From the IMG/VR virus record IMGVR_UViG_3300007735_000580, positions 1 to 29,248 of that record: 29,248 nt of DNA; one strand, written 5' to 3'. The DNA comes from a virus. Both the position numbers and the translations under genes were made by a program. The notes under the pieces were generated by a model, which did not search any database, had not been told where the DNA came from, and saw only the letters and a list, made by a program, of their open reading frames with translations. Positions within the stretch are counted from its first letter, which is position 1; the number at the start of each line of letters is the position of its first letter. Of the stretch, positions 1 to 7,092 are shown piece by piece.

Positions 1-352
1 GTTACGGGGCTTGACGCGGCAGGGGGGCTGCCTTTACGCTTCAAGTGCGAAGTGAGCGTGGACGAGATTCTGACGGACTGTTCTAGTCCTGTCAATCACC
101 CCTCCACGCCGACTTGCTCGGGCACTCTGGTCGGGGAAACAACGCACAGAGTCACCTTAAACCTAGATCGGGGCAGCCAGCCTCTAGGTGCGCGGCGTCA
201 GTCGGGAAGCGCAAATGGCAACGGGGCAACCCGTGAAAAGTAGCCGACAGCGGATGGCTCCGTCAGTCATCAACACCGCACGATCCACCATAGGCGTATT
301 CCGTCTATGCCGTGCGGATTCACCATCAGTCATCAGGGTATAAGAGGGGAAT
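1..352. other. Left-edge region without a recognisable gene; several short hairpins
   Basis: One frame stays open from the window edge to a TAG at 241-243, so the tail of an upstream gene is possible, but the translation (ending in Gly/Asn/Arg-rich sequence) resembles nothing I know. The rest is non-coding by appearance. It holds an exact 7-bp inverted repeat ACCTAGA/TCTAGGT (161-167/183-189), a 5-bp stem capped by a GCAA tetraloop (221-234), a two-part stem CCGCAC/GTGCGG plus CATAG/CTATG (276-317), and a 10-bp direct repeat TCAGTCATCA at 263-272 and 326-335 that brackets that stem. This could be a leader or control region for the rightward genes. No tRNA-like arm set was found. Confidence 0.4.
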
Positions 353-949
353 ATGCAAGACCTAGACGTAGCAGCATGGGAACGGTGGAAGGCATATCGG
401 ACGGCGATACGCAAACCGATCAAACCAGCCTCAGAACACGCCATGCAGATGAAACTGGCGAAGTACGGCGCTGACCAAGATGCGGTCGTGAACCAGTCGA
501 TCAGCAACCAGTGGCAGGGGTTGTTTGACCTCAAGGTGTCAAAGCCTGCGCCGGGTGAAAAGCCGGTCAAGACTGACAAGCAAATTGCCGCTGACAACGA
601 ACGCTGGCAGCAGATGCAAGATCGTTGCGGCAGAGAGTGGGATCGTCACCTTGCCGAACCTCTCGCCAAACTTAAATTGGCCGATGCGTTGCTTGCACGC
701 TACATGGTGCGGCAGGATGAAGTGGGCCACGACGAACGGATGGAATGGCTACGCGAGCAGATGGCTGGGCTGCTGCGGGAGGCGAACGCAGCAAAAGTGT
801 ACGCTGACCCGCATTTGCGCTCGACGGTGTGGCAGGTGTTTGGTGACCGAGGGATAGCGAGGTTGAAGCAACGTGCAGCCGCTGAACAAACGAACACGGG
901 TATGGTGGCAAATATGGCTGGGGCGGTGTATCAACGAGGCCCGCTGTGA
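353..949 (+). CDS. Conserved phage protein, replication-associated type
   Basis: A 198-residue soluble protein. The start is ATG with a good AGAGGGG ribosome site just upstream. Around residues 38-62 it reads as a short segment ending ISNQWQGLFDLK, a pattern I associate with the C-terminal part of phage helix-turn-helix/DnaT-like replication proteins (usually 'SIANGWQGLF'). The remainder is Arg/Glu/Ala-rich and probably helical. No catalytic motif is seen. Its stop overlaps the GTG of the next gene (GTGA), so the two are co-translated. If the family memory is right it helps load the replication machinery, but the N-terminal DNA-binding domain of those proteins is absent here. Function is therefore an inference. 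Confidence 0.6.
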   Translation: MQDLDVAAWERWKAYRTAIRKPIKPASEHAMQMKLAKYGADQDAVVNQSISNQWQGLFDLKVSKPAPGEKPVKTDKQIAADNERWQQMQDRCGREWDRHLAEPLAKLKLADALLARYMVRQDEVGHDERMEWLREQMAGLLREANAAKVYADPHLRSTVWQVFGDRGIARLKQRAAAEQTNTGMVANMAGAVYQRGPL

Positions 950-1677
950 TCCCCTCGGCAGCGATGTTCCACAAGGACTATCAGGACTTCAGCCCCGAAA
1001 AACGGCTAGAGGTGCAAAAGTTACTGCAACAGTTGATGGGGCACCTCGGCGCAAACGCCGGAAACGACTGCACCTTGCACGACGACCTGTTCGTGTGGTT
1101 CCGAAACCTGTTTTTCACGACTGACCCCCGATTTGACGCCGCGTGCGGTAGCCTCAATTTCGTCCTACGCGCACGCCTCTGGCGGATCTACACGCTGTGC
1201 TGGGCCTGTGAGCAGGCGCTGGACAAAGGCGACATTGTGGACATCGGTACCTACGACGGGCGGGCGCTGGAGGTTGTGCTGCGGTACCAGATGGTGCTGC
1301 CCGCCGTCCACGCTTACGACCTGTTCGACAACGTGCCCGAGGAAGCCCGCAAGGCTGACCATGGCCCCGACCTTTACGAGCAGGTATGCCAGCGCCTCGC
1401 GCCCTTTAACGCTATTGTGCATAAGGGCGACATCCGCAACATCACCGCCCTGCCCGAGCAAATCGGGTTCTGCCAGATTGACCTCAACAATGCCGAGGCC
1501 GAGGGGTATATTTTCCCACTCGTATACGAACGCCTCCAGCCCGGCTCCATCGTCGTTTTCGATGATTACGGGTTCCGCCGATACCGCGAGTCAGCCCTGA
1601 CGCACCAACGGTTTCTGAAGGGCAAGGAGCAGGTGTTGGAACTGCCGACCGGGCAGGGGTTGCTGGTCAAGCGATGA
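946..1677 (+). CDS. TylF/MycF-like class I SAM-dependent methyltransferase
   Basis: A 243-residue protein with a Rossmann methyltransferase core: SAM-binding motif I VDIGTYDGR (98-106), an acidic DLF after strand 2 (125-127), IDLNNAEAE (178-186) and DDYG (206-209). The Asp in IDL and the DDYG pair match the metal-binding acidic residues of the TylF/MycF family, which O-methylate sugars on macrolides and occur in glycan clusters. The start is GTG 946 (GTGA overlap with the previous stop); ATG 964 is an alternative. Its stop overlaps the next start (ATGA). With two glycosyltransferases nearby it may methylate a phage-made glycan; the acceptor is unknown. The fold assignment is firm, the substrate is inference. 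Confidence 0.75.
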   Translation: MIPSAAMFHKDYQDFSPEKRLEVQKLLQQLMGHLGANAGNDCTLHDDLFVWFRNLFFTTDPRFDAACGSLNFVLRARLWRIYTLCWACEQALDKGDIVDIGTYDGRALEVVLRYQMVLPAVHAYDLFDNVPEEARKADHGPDLYEQVCQRLAPFNAIVHKGDIRNITALPEQIGFCQIDLNNAEAEGYIFPLVYERLQPGSIVVFDDYGFRRYRESALTHQRFLKGKEQVLELPTGQGLLVKR

Positions 1678-1997
1678 GGTACGCCGCCCGCCGCGACGGT
1701 AACGCTGGCGTCATCCTCGACGCTTTACGCAAAACCGGGTTCACGGTCATGGACTTTAGCCTAGCCGGCCAAGGCATCCCCGACGCCCTCGTGACCCGGG
1801 CGCTGCCAGACGGCACCCCGTGGGTGTGCTGGGTAGAGGTCAAGATGCCCAAAGGACGCCTTAAAACCGCGCAGGAAGCGTTTAGGGACGTTTTTGAGCC
1901 AAGGGGCGAGCATTACGTCGCCCGTGACGCAGAGGCTGCTATACGCGAACTACACGCCCGGTACACCGCCGCGATTAAGCCGGAGCAACTCCGTTAA
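1674..1997 (+). CDS. VRR-NUC/Holliday-resolvase-like PD-(D/E)xK nuclease
   Basis: A compact 107-residue nuclease-type protein. The PD-(D/E)xK core is clear: GIPDALV with Asp37, WVEVKMPKG with Glu55 and Lys57, then a Gln67 in KTAQEAF, the arrangement of VRR-NUC and small resolvase-like phage nucleases. The C-terminal YVARDAEAAIREL matches the usual closing helix of this family. It would cut structured or branched DNA during replication or before packaging. It starts by ATGA overlap with the methyltransferase, and its last 23 bp overlap the end of the convergent glycosyltransferase gene on the other strand. Family confidence is good; the actual DNA substrate is not visible. Confidence 0.75.
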   Translation: MRYAARRDGNAGVILDALRKTGFTVMDFSLAGQGIPDALVTRALPDGTPWVCWVEVKMPKGRLKTAQEAFRDVFEPRGEHYVARDAEAAIRELHARYTAAIKPEQLR

Positions 1998-2652
1998 GCA
2001 ACGCCTTGCGCTGGCCCTTGTAGTGGGTGATGGCGGGGCGGGGGTAGACGTTGGACGCCTCGGGCAGGCAGGCAAACTCGGACTCGGGCAGGTAGGTCAC
2101 CCACGACGTTGGCAGCGAGCCGACGTAATCCCGTAAAACCTCTTGGTCGCCGTACCAGCGTTTGAACTTGGGCGGCAGGGCGGCATAAGTCTCGGCCATC
2201 GCCTCCCACGCACCGCTGCTCGCCGTGATCGTGCAGCAGCCGAGGATCGGGTACACCTCGTCCAGCGTCTTGCCCGCATACTCGCTGTAGTCCTGCCCGC
2301 GCTGGTGGATGTTGAACATCGCGTCACGGTTGAACGAACGGCGGCAGGCGGCGATGTGATGGTCGTCTAGCAGCAATTCGACGTTGATCGGTTTATTTAC
2401 GATCATGTCGGTGTCCATGTACATCGCAGGGTCGGTTAGCCCCAGACCGGCAAACGCTTGGGTACGCCAGAGCATGAGGTATTCGCGGTCGCCATCGGTC
2501 GGGGCCGTCCACGTTACGCCCGGCACGGTGCGGGTGTCGTGGTCAGTGACCTGCACGATTTCGGCGGTTGGGTTGTGCCGCCGCAGTGATTCCACCATCC
2601 GCGCCGGCATGGCGAGGTCTGGGCCAACGTGGAAAAACACAAAAGTTGACAT
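1975..2652 (-). CDS. GT-A glycosyltransferase, GT8-like
   Basis: The only leftward gene in the left two-thirds of the window. The 225-residue protein has the GT-A metal motif DTD (80-82, in MYMDTDMIV), an acidic WYGDQ (167-170+) typical of the acceptor/catalytic loop, and HYKG (210-213), which matches the C-terminal metal-binding His of GT8 enzymes. I chose ATG 2652; a GTG 12 codons upstream is open too, and neither has a strong ribosome site. It transfers a sugar from a nucleotide sugar; the acceptor could be a virion protein, host surface glycan or modified DNA base. Its opposite orientation within a rightward operon suggests a separately acquired, separately controlled cargo gene. Confidence 0.75.
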   Translation of the reverse strand: MSTFVFFHVGPDLAMPARMVESLRRHNPTAEIVQVTDHDTRTVPGVTWTAPTDGDREYLMLWRTQAFAGLGLTDPAMYMDTDMIVNKPINVELLLDDHHIAACRRSFNRDAMFNIHQRGQDYSEYAGKTLDEVYPILGCCTITASSGAWEAMAETYAALPPKFKRWYGDQEVLRDYVGSLPTSWVTYLPESEFACLPEASNVYPRPAITHYKGQRKALLNGVAPA

Positions 2653-2671
2653 GGTTGCAACAATAACAGTG

Positions 2672-2680
2672 TGTGATAAT
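2672..2680 (+). promoter_or_regulatory. Candidate extended -10 promoter for the block from 2700
   Basis: TGTGATAAT (TGn plus a five-of-six -10 hexamer) lies 20 bp before the ATG at 2700 and ahead of a GGAGG ribosome site. No convincing -35 is present at 16-18 bp, as is allowed for extended -10 promoters. A new rightward promoter is needed here because the leftward glycosyltransferase gene interrupts the rightward transcript. Confidence 0.35.
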
Positions 2681-2699
2681 CTCGTCACGCGGAGGTTCT

Positions 2700-3068
2700 A
2701 TGTCGCACAAGGACGCAGCAGAATTCGTCGGGGTATTGCTACATAGCAGCACGGCCACCCACTTTCTGCACCTGCAGACGGCCTCCTACGCCGCACACAA
2801 GGCGTTGGGCCACTACTACGAGAACATCGTGGATTTGGCCGACAAGTACGCCGAGGCGTATCAGGGCCATTACGGCATCATCCCGCTCGACGACTACCCC
2901 GAGGGGTTCAAGGTACAAAAGGACGCTGCCGCCTACGCCGAAAGCCTGCTGAAGTTCGTAAAGGGCATCCGCAGCGACCTGCCGAAAGACACCGACCTGC
3001 AGAACATTGTGGACGAAATCGTGGGCGAAATCGCCAGCCTTGTCTACAAATTGGAAAGGTTCAAGTGA
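2700..3068 (+). CDS. DUF5856-type, ferritin-like helical phage protein
   Basis: A 122-residue all-helical protein. The GGAGG ribosome site six bases upstream fixes ATG 2700 rather than the GTG at 2673. The pattern LLHSSTATHFLHLQT, then AAHKALGHYYENIVDLADKYAEAYQG, matches my recollection of DUF5856, a family seen in environmental and T4-like phages and predicted to resemble Dps/ferritin four-helix proteins; the His and Glu/Asp residues could bind metal but no full ferroxidase site can be verified by eye. It is followed with no gap by the ART-like gene (TGA then ATG), so both are probably made together. Biochemical role unknown. Confidence 0.65.
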   Translation: MSHKDAAEFVGVLLHSSTATHFLHLQTASYAAHKALGHYYENIVDLADKYAEAYQGHYGIIPLDDYPEGFKVQKDAAAYAESLLKFVKGIRSDLPKDTDLQNIVDEIVGEIASLVYKLERFK

Positions 3069-4274
3069 ATGGCCGCTGACCGCAGCCGCCTTGCCGCTGC
3101 CCTCGCCTACAAACAAGCCGAGGAAGAACGCCGCCGACGTATGTTGGAGTCAATCCCGACGCCGGCTGGCACAACTCCCGCCCAACCTGCCCCGCAAGCA
3201 GACTTCCGCACCAACCTAGAAAACTTGTCCATCGGGTTAGGCGAAGGGTTGACCAATCAATTAGAAGGCATCAAGGGCATCGTCACCGACCCTGTAGGCA
3301 CCGCCAAAGGCGTCTACGAAGCCGGCAAAGCCGTTGTGCGCGACCCTGCCATCATCGCCAGCGCGTTACGCCAGATGGGCCAGAAAGCCATGAGCGGCCC
3401 GTTAGGCGCAGGCGAAGTCATTGGCGAAATGCTCGGCCCTCGCAAAACCGGCCCTGTCATGGCGGAACTGGACGTCTACCACGGCACCCCGCACCGCTTC
3501 CCGGCTACAGAAGCCAACCCGCTCGGTGAGTTTGACGCCAGCAAAATCGGCACGGGCGAGGGCGCACAGGCTTACGGGCATGGCGTGTACCTTGCCGAAT
3601 CGCCGGGAGTGGCTGAAAGTTACAAAAAAGTGCTGACGGACAAAAAAAGCGCAGATTTATGGACGGACGAATTACGGCAACAACTACCCCAATCGCTTAC
3701 AAAAAAAGAGTTTGAGCGATTTTCTGATTTGAATGCGAAATTGTCCAAAAACGGCAGTCTTTCCTCACAGGAAATGGAAGAATGGCGAAAGTTTAAGAAC
3801 TTGCAACAAGAATATGATGATGCAGTTGGTCGATTGCAGCCTCGCGGCTCCCTCTACAAAGCCGACCTCCCCGACGAAATGATTGGCCGTATGCTGGATT
3901 GGGATAAGCCTATAAACCAGCAATCCGCAGCAATTCAAGGCGCTTTGAAATTTGAGGTTGTCAAAGACCCAGAATTTGCTCAAGGTTTAAGTGATTCAAA
4001 GTGGCTTCTTAAACTGAACAACAAAGTCATAAACGGATATGACACTCGCAAAGAAGCAATAATGTCTGCAAATGAATCTACTGCCGGGCAGATTTTTAAT
4101 ACCATGAATCAAGTGCAGTCACCTTCAAAAGTTGCAGAGTTTTACAAAAACGCAGGAATCCCCGGCATCAAGTACCTAGACGCAGGTAGCCGAGGCCAAG
4201 GCGGCAGCGGTACCCGCAACTTTGTCGTATTCCCCGGCGAAGAAAAGAAAGTTAAAATCCTAGAGAGAAAATAG
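3069..4274 (+). CDS. ADP-ribosyltransferase-like (ART) phage protein
   Basis: A 401-residue protein in two parts. Residues 1-135 are helical and Gly/Ala-rich (LGEGLTNQLEGIKGIV and following), similar in feel to the putative ejection proteins later in the window. From residue 136 there is an ART-like domain: VYHGTPHRF supplies the His of the H-Y-E group and AYGHGVYLAESP the Tyr; the C-terminal NFVVFPGEEKKVKILER end is typical of phage and polyvalent-protein ART domains, in which the catalytic Glu lies late, but I cannot place it surely. It would transfer ADP-ribose from NAD to a host target. The middle (about 3610-4150) is more A-rich than its flanks and has three runs of 6-7 A. Start directly after the previous stop. 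Confidence 0.7.
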   Translation: MAADRSRLAAALAYKQAEEERRRRMLESIPTPAGTTPAQPAPQADFRTNLENLSIGLGEGLTNQLEGIKGIVTDPVGTAKGVYEAGKAVVRDPAIIASALRQMGQKAMSGPLGAGEVIGEMLGPRKTGPVMAELDVYHGTPHRFPATEANPLGEFDASKIGTGEGAQAYGHGVYLAESPGVAESYKKVLTDKKSADLWTDELRQQLPQSLTKKEFERFSDLNAKLSKNGSLSSQEMEEWRKFKNLQQEYDDAVGRLQPRGSLYKADLPDEMIGRMLDWDKPINQQSAAIQGALKFEVVKDPEFAQGLSDSKWLLKLNNKVINGYDTRKEAIMSANESTAGQIFNTMNQVQSPSKVAEFYKNAGIPGIKYLDAGSRGQGGSGTRNFVVFPGEEKKVKILERK

Positions 4275-4276
4275 TT

Positions 4277-4456
4277 ATGCCAAGCAAGTCACAAAAACAA
4301 GCCCGCCTCATGGCCGCAGCCGCACACGATCCAGCCTTCGCCAAGAAGGTTGGCGTACCGATGAAGGTGGCTAAAGAGTTCAATAAGGCCGACAAGGGCG
4401 GAAAGCTTTTGAAGAAGGCCATGAAGAAGAAGCCAAAGGGCGGCCTCCTCGCTTGA
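4277..4456 (+). CDS. Small basic phage protein (59 aa)
   Basis: A short, strongly basic protein starting MPSKSQKQARLMAAAAHDP and ending in a Lys-rich GGLLA tail. The N-terminal 'MPxKSxxQxRLM' and the later 'KVAKEFNKADKG' are typical of a widespread family of tiny phage proteins encoded just before capsid genes; function is unknown to me. The start is ATG two bases after the ART stop. Its TGA overlaps the TTG start of the next gene (TTGA). Basic charge suggests nucleic-acid or scaffold contact, which is inference. Confidence 0.7.
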   Translation: MPSKSQKQARLMAAAAHDPAFAKKVGVPMKVAKEFNKADKGGKLLKKAMKKKPKGGLLA

Positions 4457-4722
4457 GCGAGCGCAACCCCTACATCGACGCCCGTAAGGGGCAAGACGCC
4501 AAAGACCTCCTCGAGAACCCGATTCTTGTGGAGGCTTTTGCCGTCTTGGAGGGCGAGTACCTCAAGGCGTGGCGCCAAAGCAAACCGGCAGACCAAGAAG
4601 AGCGCGAGCGTCTATGGCTCGCCGTCGGCATCCTTGAGGAAATCAAGCGCCACCTACGCATCGCGGTTGAGAACGGCGCGATGGCAAAACGCGATATTGA
4701 CAAGATCAGCGGCAGGAAATAG
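4453..4722 (+). CDS. Conserved phage protein upstream of scaffold (89 aa)
   Basis: An 89-residue helical protein: RKGQDAKDLLENPILVEAF, then WRQSK, then ERERLWLAVGILEEIKRHL. Proteins of this size and pattern are common next to phage scaffold/capsid genes but have no assigned function that I know of. The start is TTG overlapping the previous stop, the only start that keeps the whole conserved N-terminus. It sits 26 bp before the scaffold gene. A packaging or head-assembly role is plausible from position only. Confidence 0.65.
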   Translation: MSERNPYIDARKGQDAKDLLENPILVEAFAVLEGEYLKAWRQSKPADQEERERLWLAVGILEEIKRHLRIAVENGAMAKRDIDKISGRK

Positions 4723-4748
4723 CCGCTTGAATCCCGCACAATAGAAGT

Positions 4749-5717
4749 ATGAGCGAAACCGGCACGGGTGTACCCCCGGGAAGCGTACAAAGCACGCAGG
4801 ATGTTTTTGAGCAGATGCTCGCCGCTGATGAAGGCGAAAACGAGCAGCAAGAGACTGAAGGCGTGGGTGAGGTGCTTGAGGCGGAGGCCAGCGAGTCCGA
4901 CGCCGAGAGCGATGAGCAAACCGAAGGCGACGAGGATGCCGAAGAGGCGCCACAGTCGGGCCAGACATTCCGCGTCAAGGTTGACGGGGAAGAAGTCGAG
5001 GTTCCGCTGGATGAGCTGCTGAAGGGCTACTCCCGCACCGCGGATTACACGCGCAAGACGCAGGCAATAGCGGAGGCCAGGAAACAGGCCGAAGCAGAGG
5101 CTGCGATGGCGCGGGAAGAGCGGCAACGGTATGCGCAGACATTGGAGGCGCTTGACGCGACACTCCGGCAGCTGCAACCGCCCGAGATTGACTGGGACAG
5201 GCTCTATCAAGAGAACCCGGTTGAGTGGGTGAGACAGCGCGAGGTGATGCGGTCAAGGCAGGAACAGGCCAACTGGGTGCAGGCCCAGAAGCAGGCGCTG
5301 GTGGAGAAGCAGCAGGCCGAAGAGCGCATCGAGACAGAAAAGACCCTCGAAAGCGAACGAAGCAAGTTGCTTGAAGCATTGCCAGAGTGGCGCGACGTTG
5401 AGAAGGCTCGCGCCGAGAAGGCAAAGATCGTCAGTTATGCCACCGAAAGACTCGGCTTTACGGTCGAAGAGATTTCGGACATTTATGACGCTCGAGCCGT
5501 GGTAGCACTTCGCAAGGCCATGCTCTTTGACGAGCTGATGAGCAAACGCGATCAGATGCGTCCAAAGATCATGCAAAAGGCTAAGCCGATGAAGGCTGGT
5601 GCCGCCTATGCTCCGCAATCCTCCAAGGTTGTTGCATCCAAGGCAGCTCTTTCTAGACTCGCAAATAGTGGCAGCCACCGCGATGCGGCTGCTGTGTTTG
5701 AACAGTTTATAGATTGA
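4749..5717 (+). CDS. Head scaffolding protein
   Basis: A 322-residue protein with an acidic, disordered N-terminus (about residues 10-75, rich in Glu/Asp/Ser), then FRVKVDGEEVEVPLDELLKG and YSRTADYTRKTQ (about 76-110), a well-known phage scaffold signature, then a long charged coiled coil to about residue 200 and a helical C-terminus. Such scaffolds line the inside of the procapsid and leave or are digested during maturation. It lies directly before the major capsid gene, 11 bp apart, the usual order. No protease gene was seen, so the scaffold may leave intact. The ribosome site is weak (AGAAG). Confidence 0.85.
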   Translation: MSETGTGVPPGSVQSTQDVFEQMLAADEGENEQQETEGVGEVLEAEASESDAESDEQTEGDEDAEEAPQSGQTFRVKVDGEEVEVPLDELLKGYSRTADYTRKTQAIAEARKQAEAEAAMAREERQRYAQTLEALDATLRQLQPPEIDWDRLYQENPVEWVRQREVMRSRQEQANWVQAQKQALVEKQQAEERIETEKTLESERSKLLEALPEWRDVEKARAEKAKIVSYATERLGFTVEEISDIYDARAVVALRKAMLFDELMSKRDQMRPKIMQKAKPMKAGAAYAPQSSKVVASKAALSRLANSGSHRDAAAVFEQFID

Positions 5718-5728
5718 GGTAATTTCAA

Positions 5729-6709
5729 ATGTCCCAGACAGCAAATACTTTCGATACCTTTGCCGCTAAGGGTATCCGTGAGTCTCTCTCCAACGTGATT
5801 TACAACATCTCGCCGGAAGAGACCCCGTTCATGTCGAACATTGGCCGCGAGAACGTCAAGAACACCTACTTTGAGTGGCAGACGGACTCGCTCGCCGCCG
5901 CTTCGACGACCAACGCGCAGGTGGAAGGTGACGACGTGTCGTCCTACGACTCGACGGCCGCCACGACCCGCATCGGCAACTACACGCAGATCAGCAACAA
6001 GACGGTTCTGATCTCGGGCACGCTCGAGAGCGTGGACAAGGCCGGCCGCCGGTCGGAGCTTGCCTACCAGCTCGCCAAGCGCTCGGCCGAAATCAAGCGC
6101 GACATGGAGTCGATCATGCTCACCAACCAGGCGGCGGCTGCCGGCTCGGCTGGTGTGTCGTCGGCTCTGCGTAAGACGGGCTCGCTACTCGCGTTCCTGA
6201 AGTCCAACACGGACAAGGGCACGGGCGGCGCTGATCCGGTTTACACGACGAAGCCGGATGCGACCCGCACGGACGCCACCAATGCCAACCTCCGCACGTT
6301 CACGGAAGCGATCCTGAAGACCGTGATCCAGAAGGTGTGGGCTGCCGGTGGCACGCCGAAGATCCTGATGGTCGGCCCGGTCAACAAGCAGCGCGTGTCG
6401 GGCTTCGCGGGTATCGCGGAGATTCGGCGCGAAGTCACGGGTAACAAGCCCGGCGTCATCATCGGCGCGGCCGATGTGTACGTTTCGGACTTCGGCGCGG
6501 TGTCGGTTGTGCCCAACCGCTTCCAGCGTGAGCGTGACGCTTTCGTGCTCGATCCTGAGTACGCCAGCGTTGCCTTCCTGCGTCCCTTCCAGACCGTCGA
6601 GCTTGCGAAGACCGGCGACGCCGAGAAGCGCATGATCGTTGTGGAGTGGGGCCTGAAGGTCAACACCGAGGCCGCGCACGGTCTCGCCGCTGACCTCACC
6701 ACGACCTGA
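5729..6709 (+). CDS. Major capsid protein, SU10-like HK97 fold
   Basis: A 326-residue protein starting MSQTANTFDTFAAKGIRE and continuing SNVIYNISPEETPFMSNIG, the N-terminal hallmark of the SU10-type/DUF5309 major capsid family (HK97 fold). Downstream, KRSAEIKRDMESIML (E-loop/spine helix region), ILMVGPVNKQRVSGFAG and the closing FQTVELAKTGDAEKRMIVVEWGLKV are all family features. It builds the icosahedral shell. The ribosome site GAGGTAA is 9 bp upstream. Codon use is strongly biased to C/G-ending codons compared with neighbours, as expected for the most highly expressed gene. A strong hairpin follows the stop. Confidence 0.92.
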   Translation: MSQTANTFDTFAAKGIRESLSNVIYNISPEETPFMSNIGRENVKNTYFEWQTDSLAAASTTNAQVEGDDVSSYDSTAATTRIGNYTQISNKTVLISGTLESVDKAGRRSELAYQLAKRSAEIKRDMESIMLTNQAAAAGSAGVSSALRKTGSLLAFLKSNTDKGTGGADPVYTTKPDATRTDATNANLRTFTEAILKTVIQKVWAAGGTPKILMVGPVNKQRVSGFAGIAEIRREVTGNKPGVIIGAADVYVSDFGAVSVVPNRFQRERDAFVLDPEYASVAFLRPFQTVELAKTGDAEKRMIVVEWGLKVNTEAAHGLAADLTTT

Positions 6710-6722
6710 TCGTAGTGGTATA

Positions 6723-6762
6723 AACTTGAGGGCGGCGGCAATGGTGCCGTCGCCCTTGAGTT
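6723..6762 (+). promoter_or_regulatory. 18-bp hairpin after the capsid gene (attenuator, processing or stability element)
   Basis: Arms 6723-6740 and 6745-6762 pair over all 18 positions with three G-U wobbles, closed by an ATGG loop. There is no following T-run, so it is not a textbook intrinsic terminator. It ends immediately before the GAGGA ribosome site of the next gene. It probably caps and protects the capsid mRNA 3' end or lowers downstream expression. Confidence 0.65.
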
Positions 6763-6771
6763 GAGGATCAC

Positions 6772-7092
6772 ATGAGTTCAACAGGAAAGCGCCTATTTGA
6801 TTACGACCCGACCACGGGTACAACAAAGTGGTGGCACTACGATGCCGACAGGGATGAGGCCAAGATTGAGACGGTCTTTGAAGTCGGCGACCTGATTGAG
6901 CGAAACAAGAACGAGTACGCCTCGACCGACGAACGGGCGAGGTGGGGCGAGTGGAGTAAGGTGGCGTCAATCCCGATGGCGCTTTTCTACCGCCTCAAAA
7001 ATGAAGGGATCGTTGACGATCCAAAGAGAATGAAGGCCTGGTTGAACGATAGAGACAACCAACTCTTCAGAACACGCGCGGGGCGTGTATGA
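6772..7092 (+). CDS. Conserved phage protein downstream of capsid (106 aa)
   Basis: A 106-residue soluble protein: KRLFDYDPTTGTTKWWHYD, then IETVFEVGDLIERNK, then VASIPMALFYRLKNEGI and a C-terminal LNDRDNQLFRTRAGRV. This 'WHYD...IET...ASIP' arrangement is familiar from hypothetical proteins located between capsid and head-tail genes in many phages; the function is not known to me. Translation uses GAGGA just below the post-capsid hairpin. It overlaps the next gene by ATGA. A head-completion or decoration role is only a guess. Confidence 0.7.
   Translation: MSSTGKRLFDYDPTTGTTKWWHYDADRDEAKIETVFEVGDLIERNKNEYASTDERARWGEWSKVASIPMALFYRLKNEGIVDDPKRMKAWLNDRDNQLFRTRAGRV

Noticed and set aside
52-243. 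A 63-codon plus-strand frame near the left edge
   Set aside because: Low-complexity product, no ribosome site and no recognisable family; noted only as possibly the end of an upstream gene.
6723-6762. Intrinsic terminator after the capsid gene
   Set aside because: The stem is strong but no T-run follows, so I list it as a regulatory hairpin rather than a terminator.
6185-6970. A 261-codon minus-strand frame opposite the capsid gene
   Set aside because: It is a shadow of strongly codon-biased capsid DNA and reads through the post-capsid hairpin.
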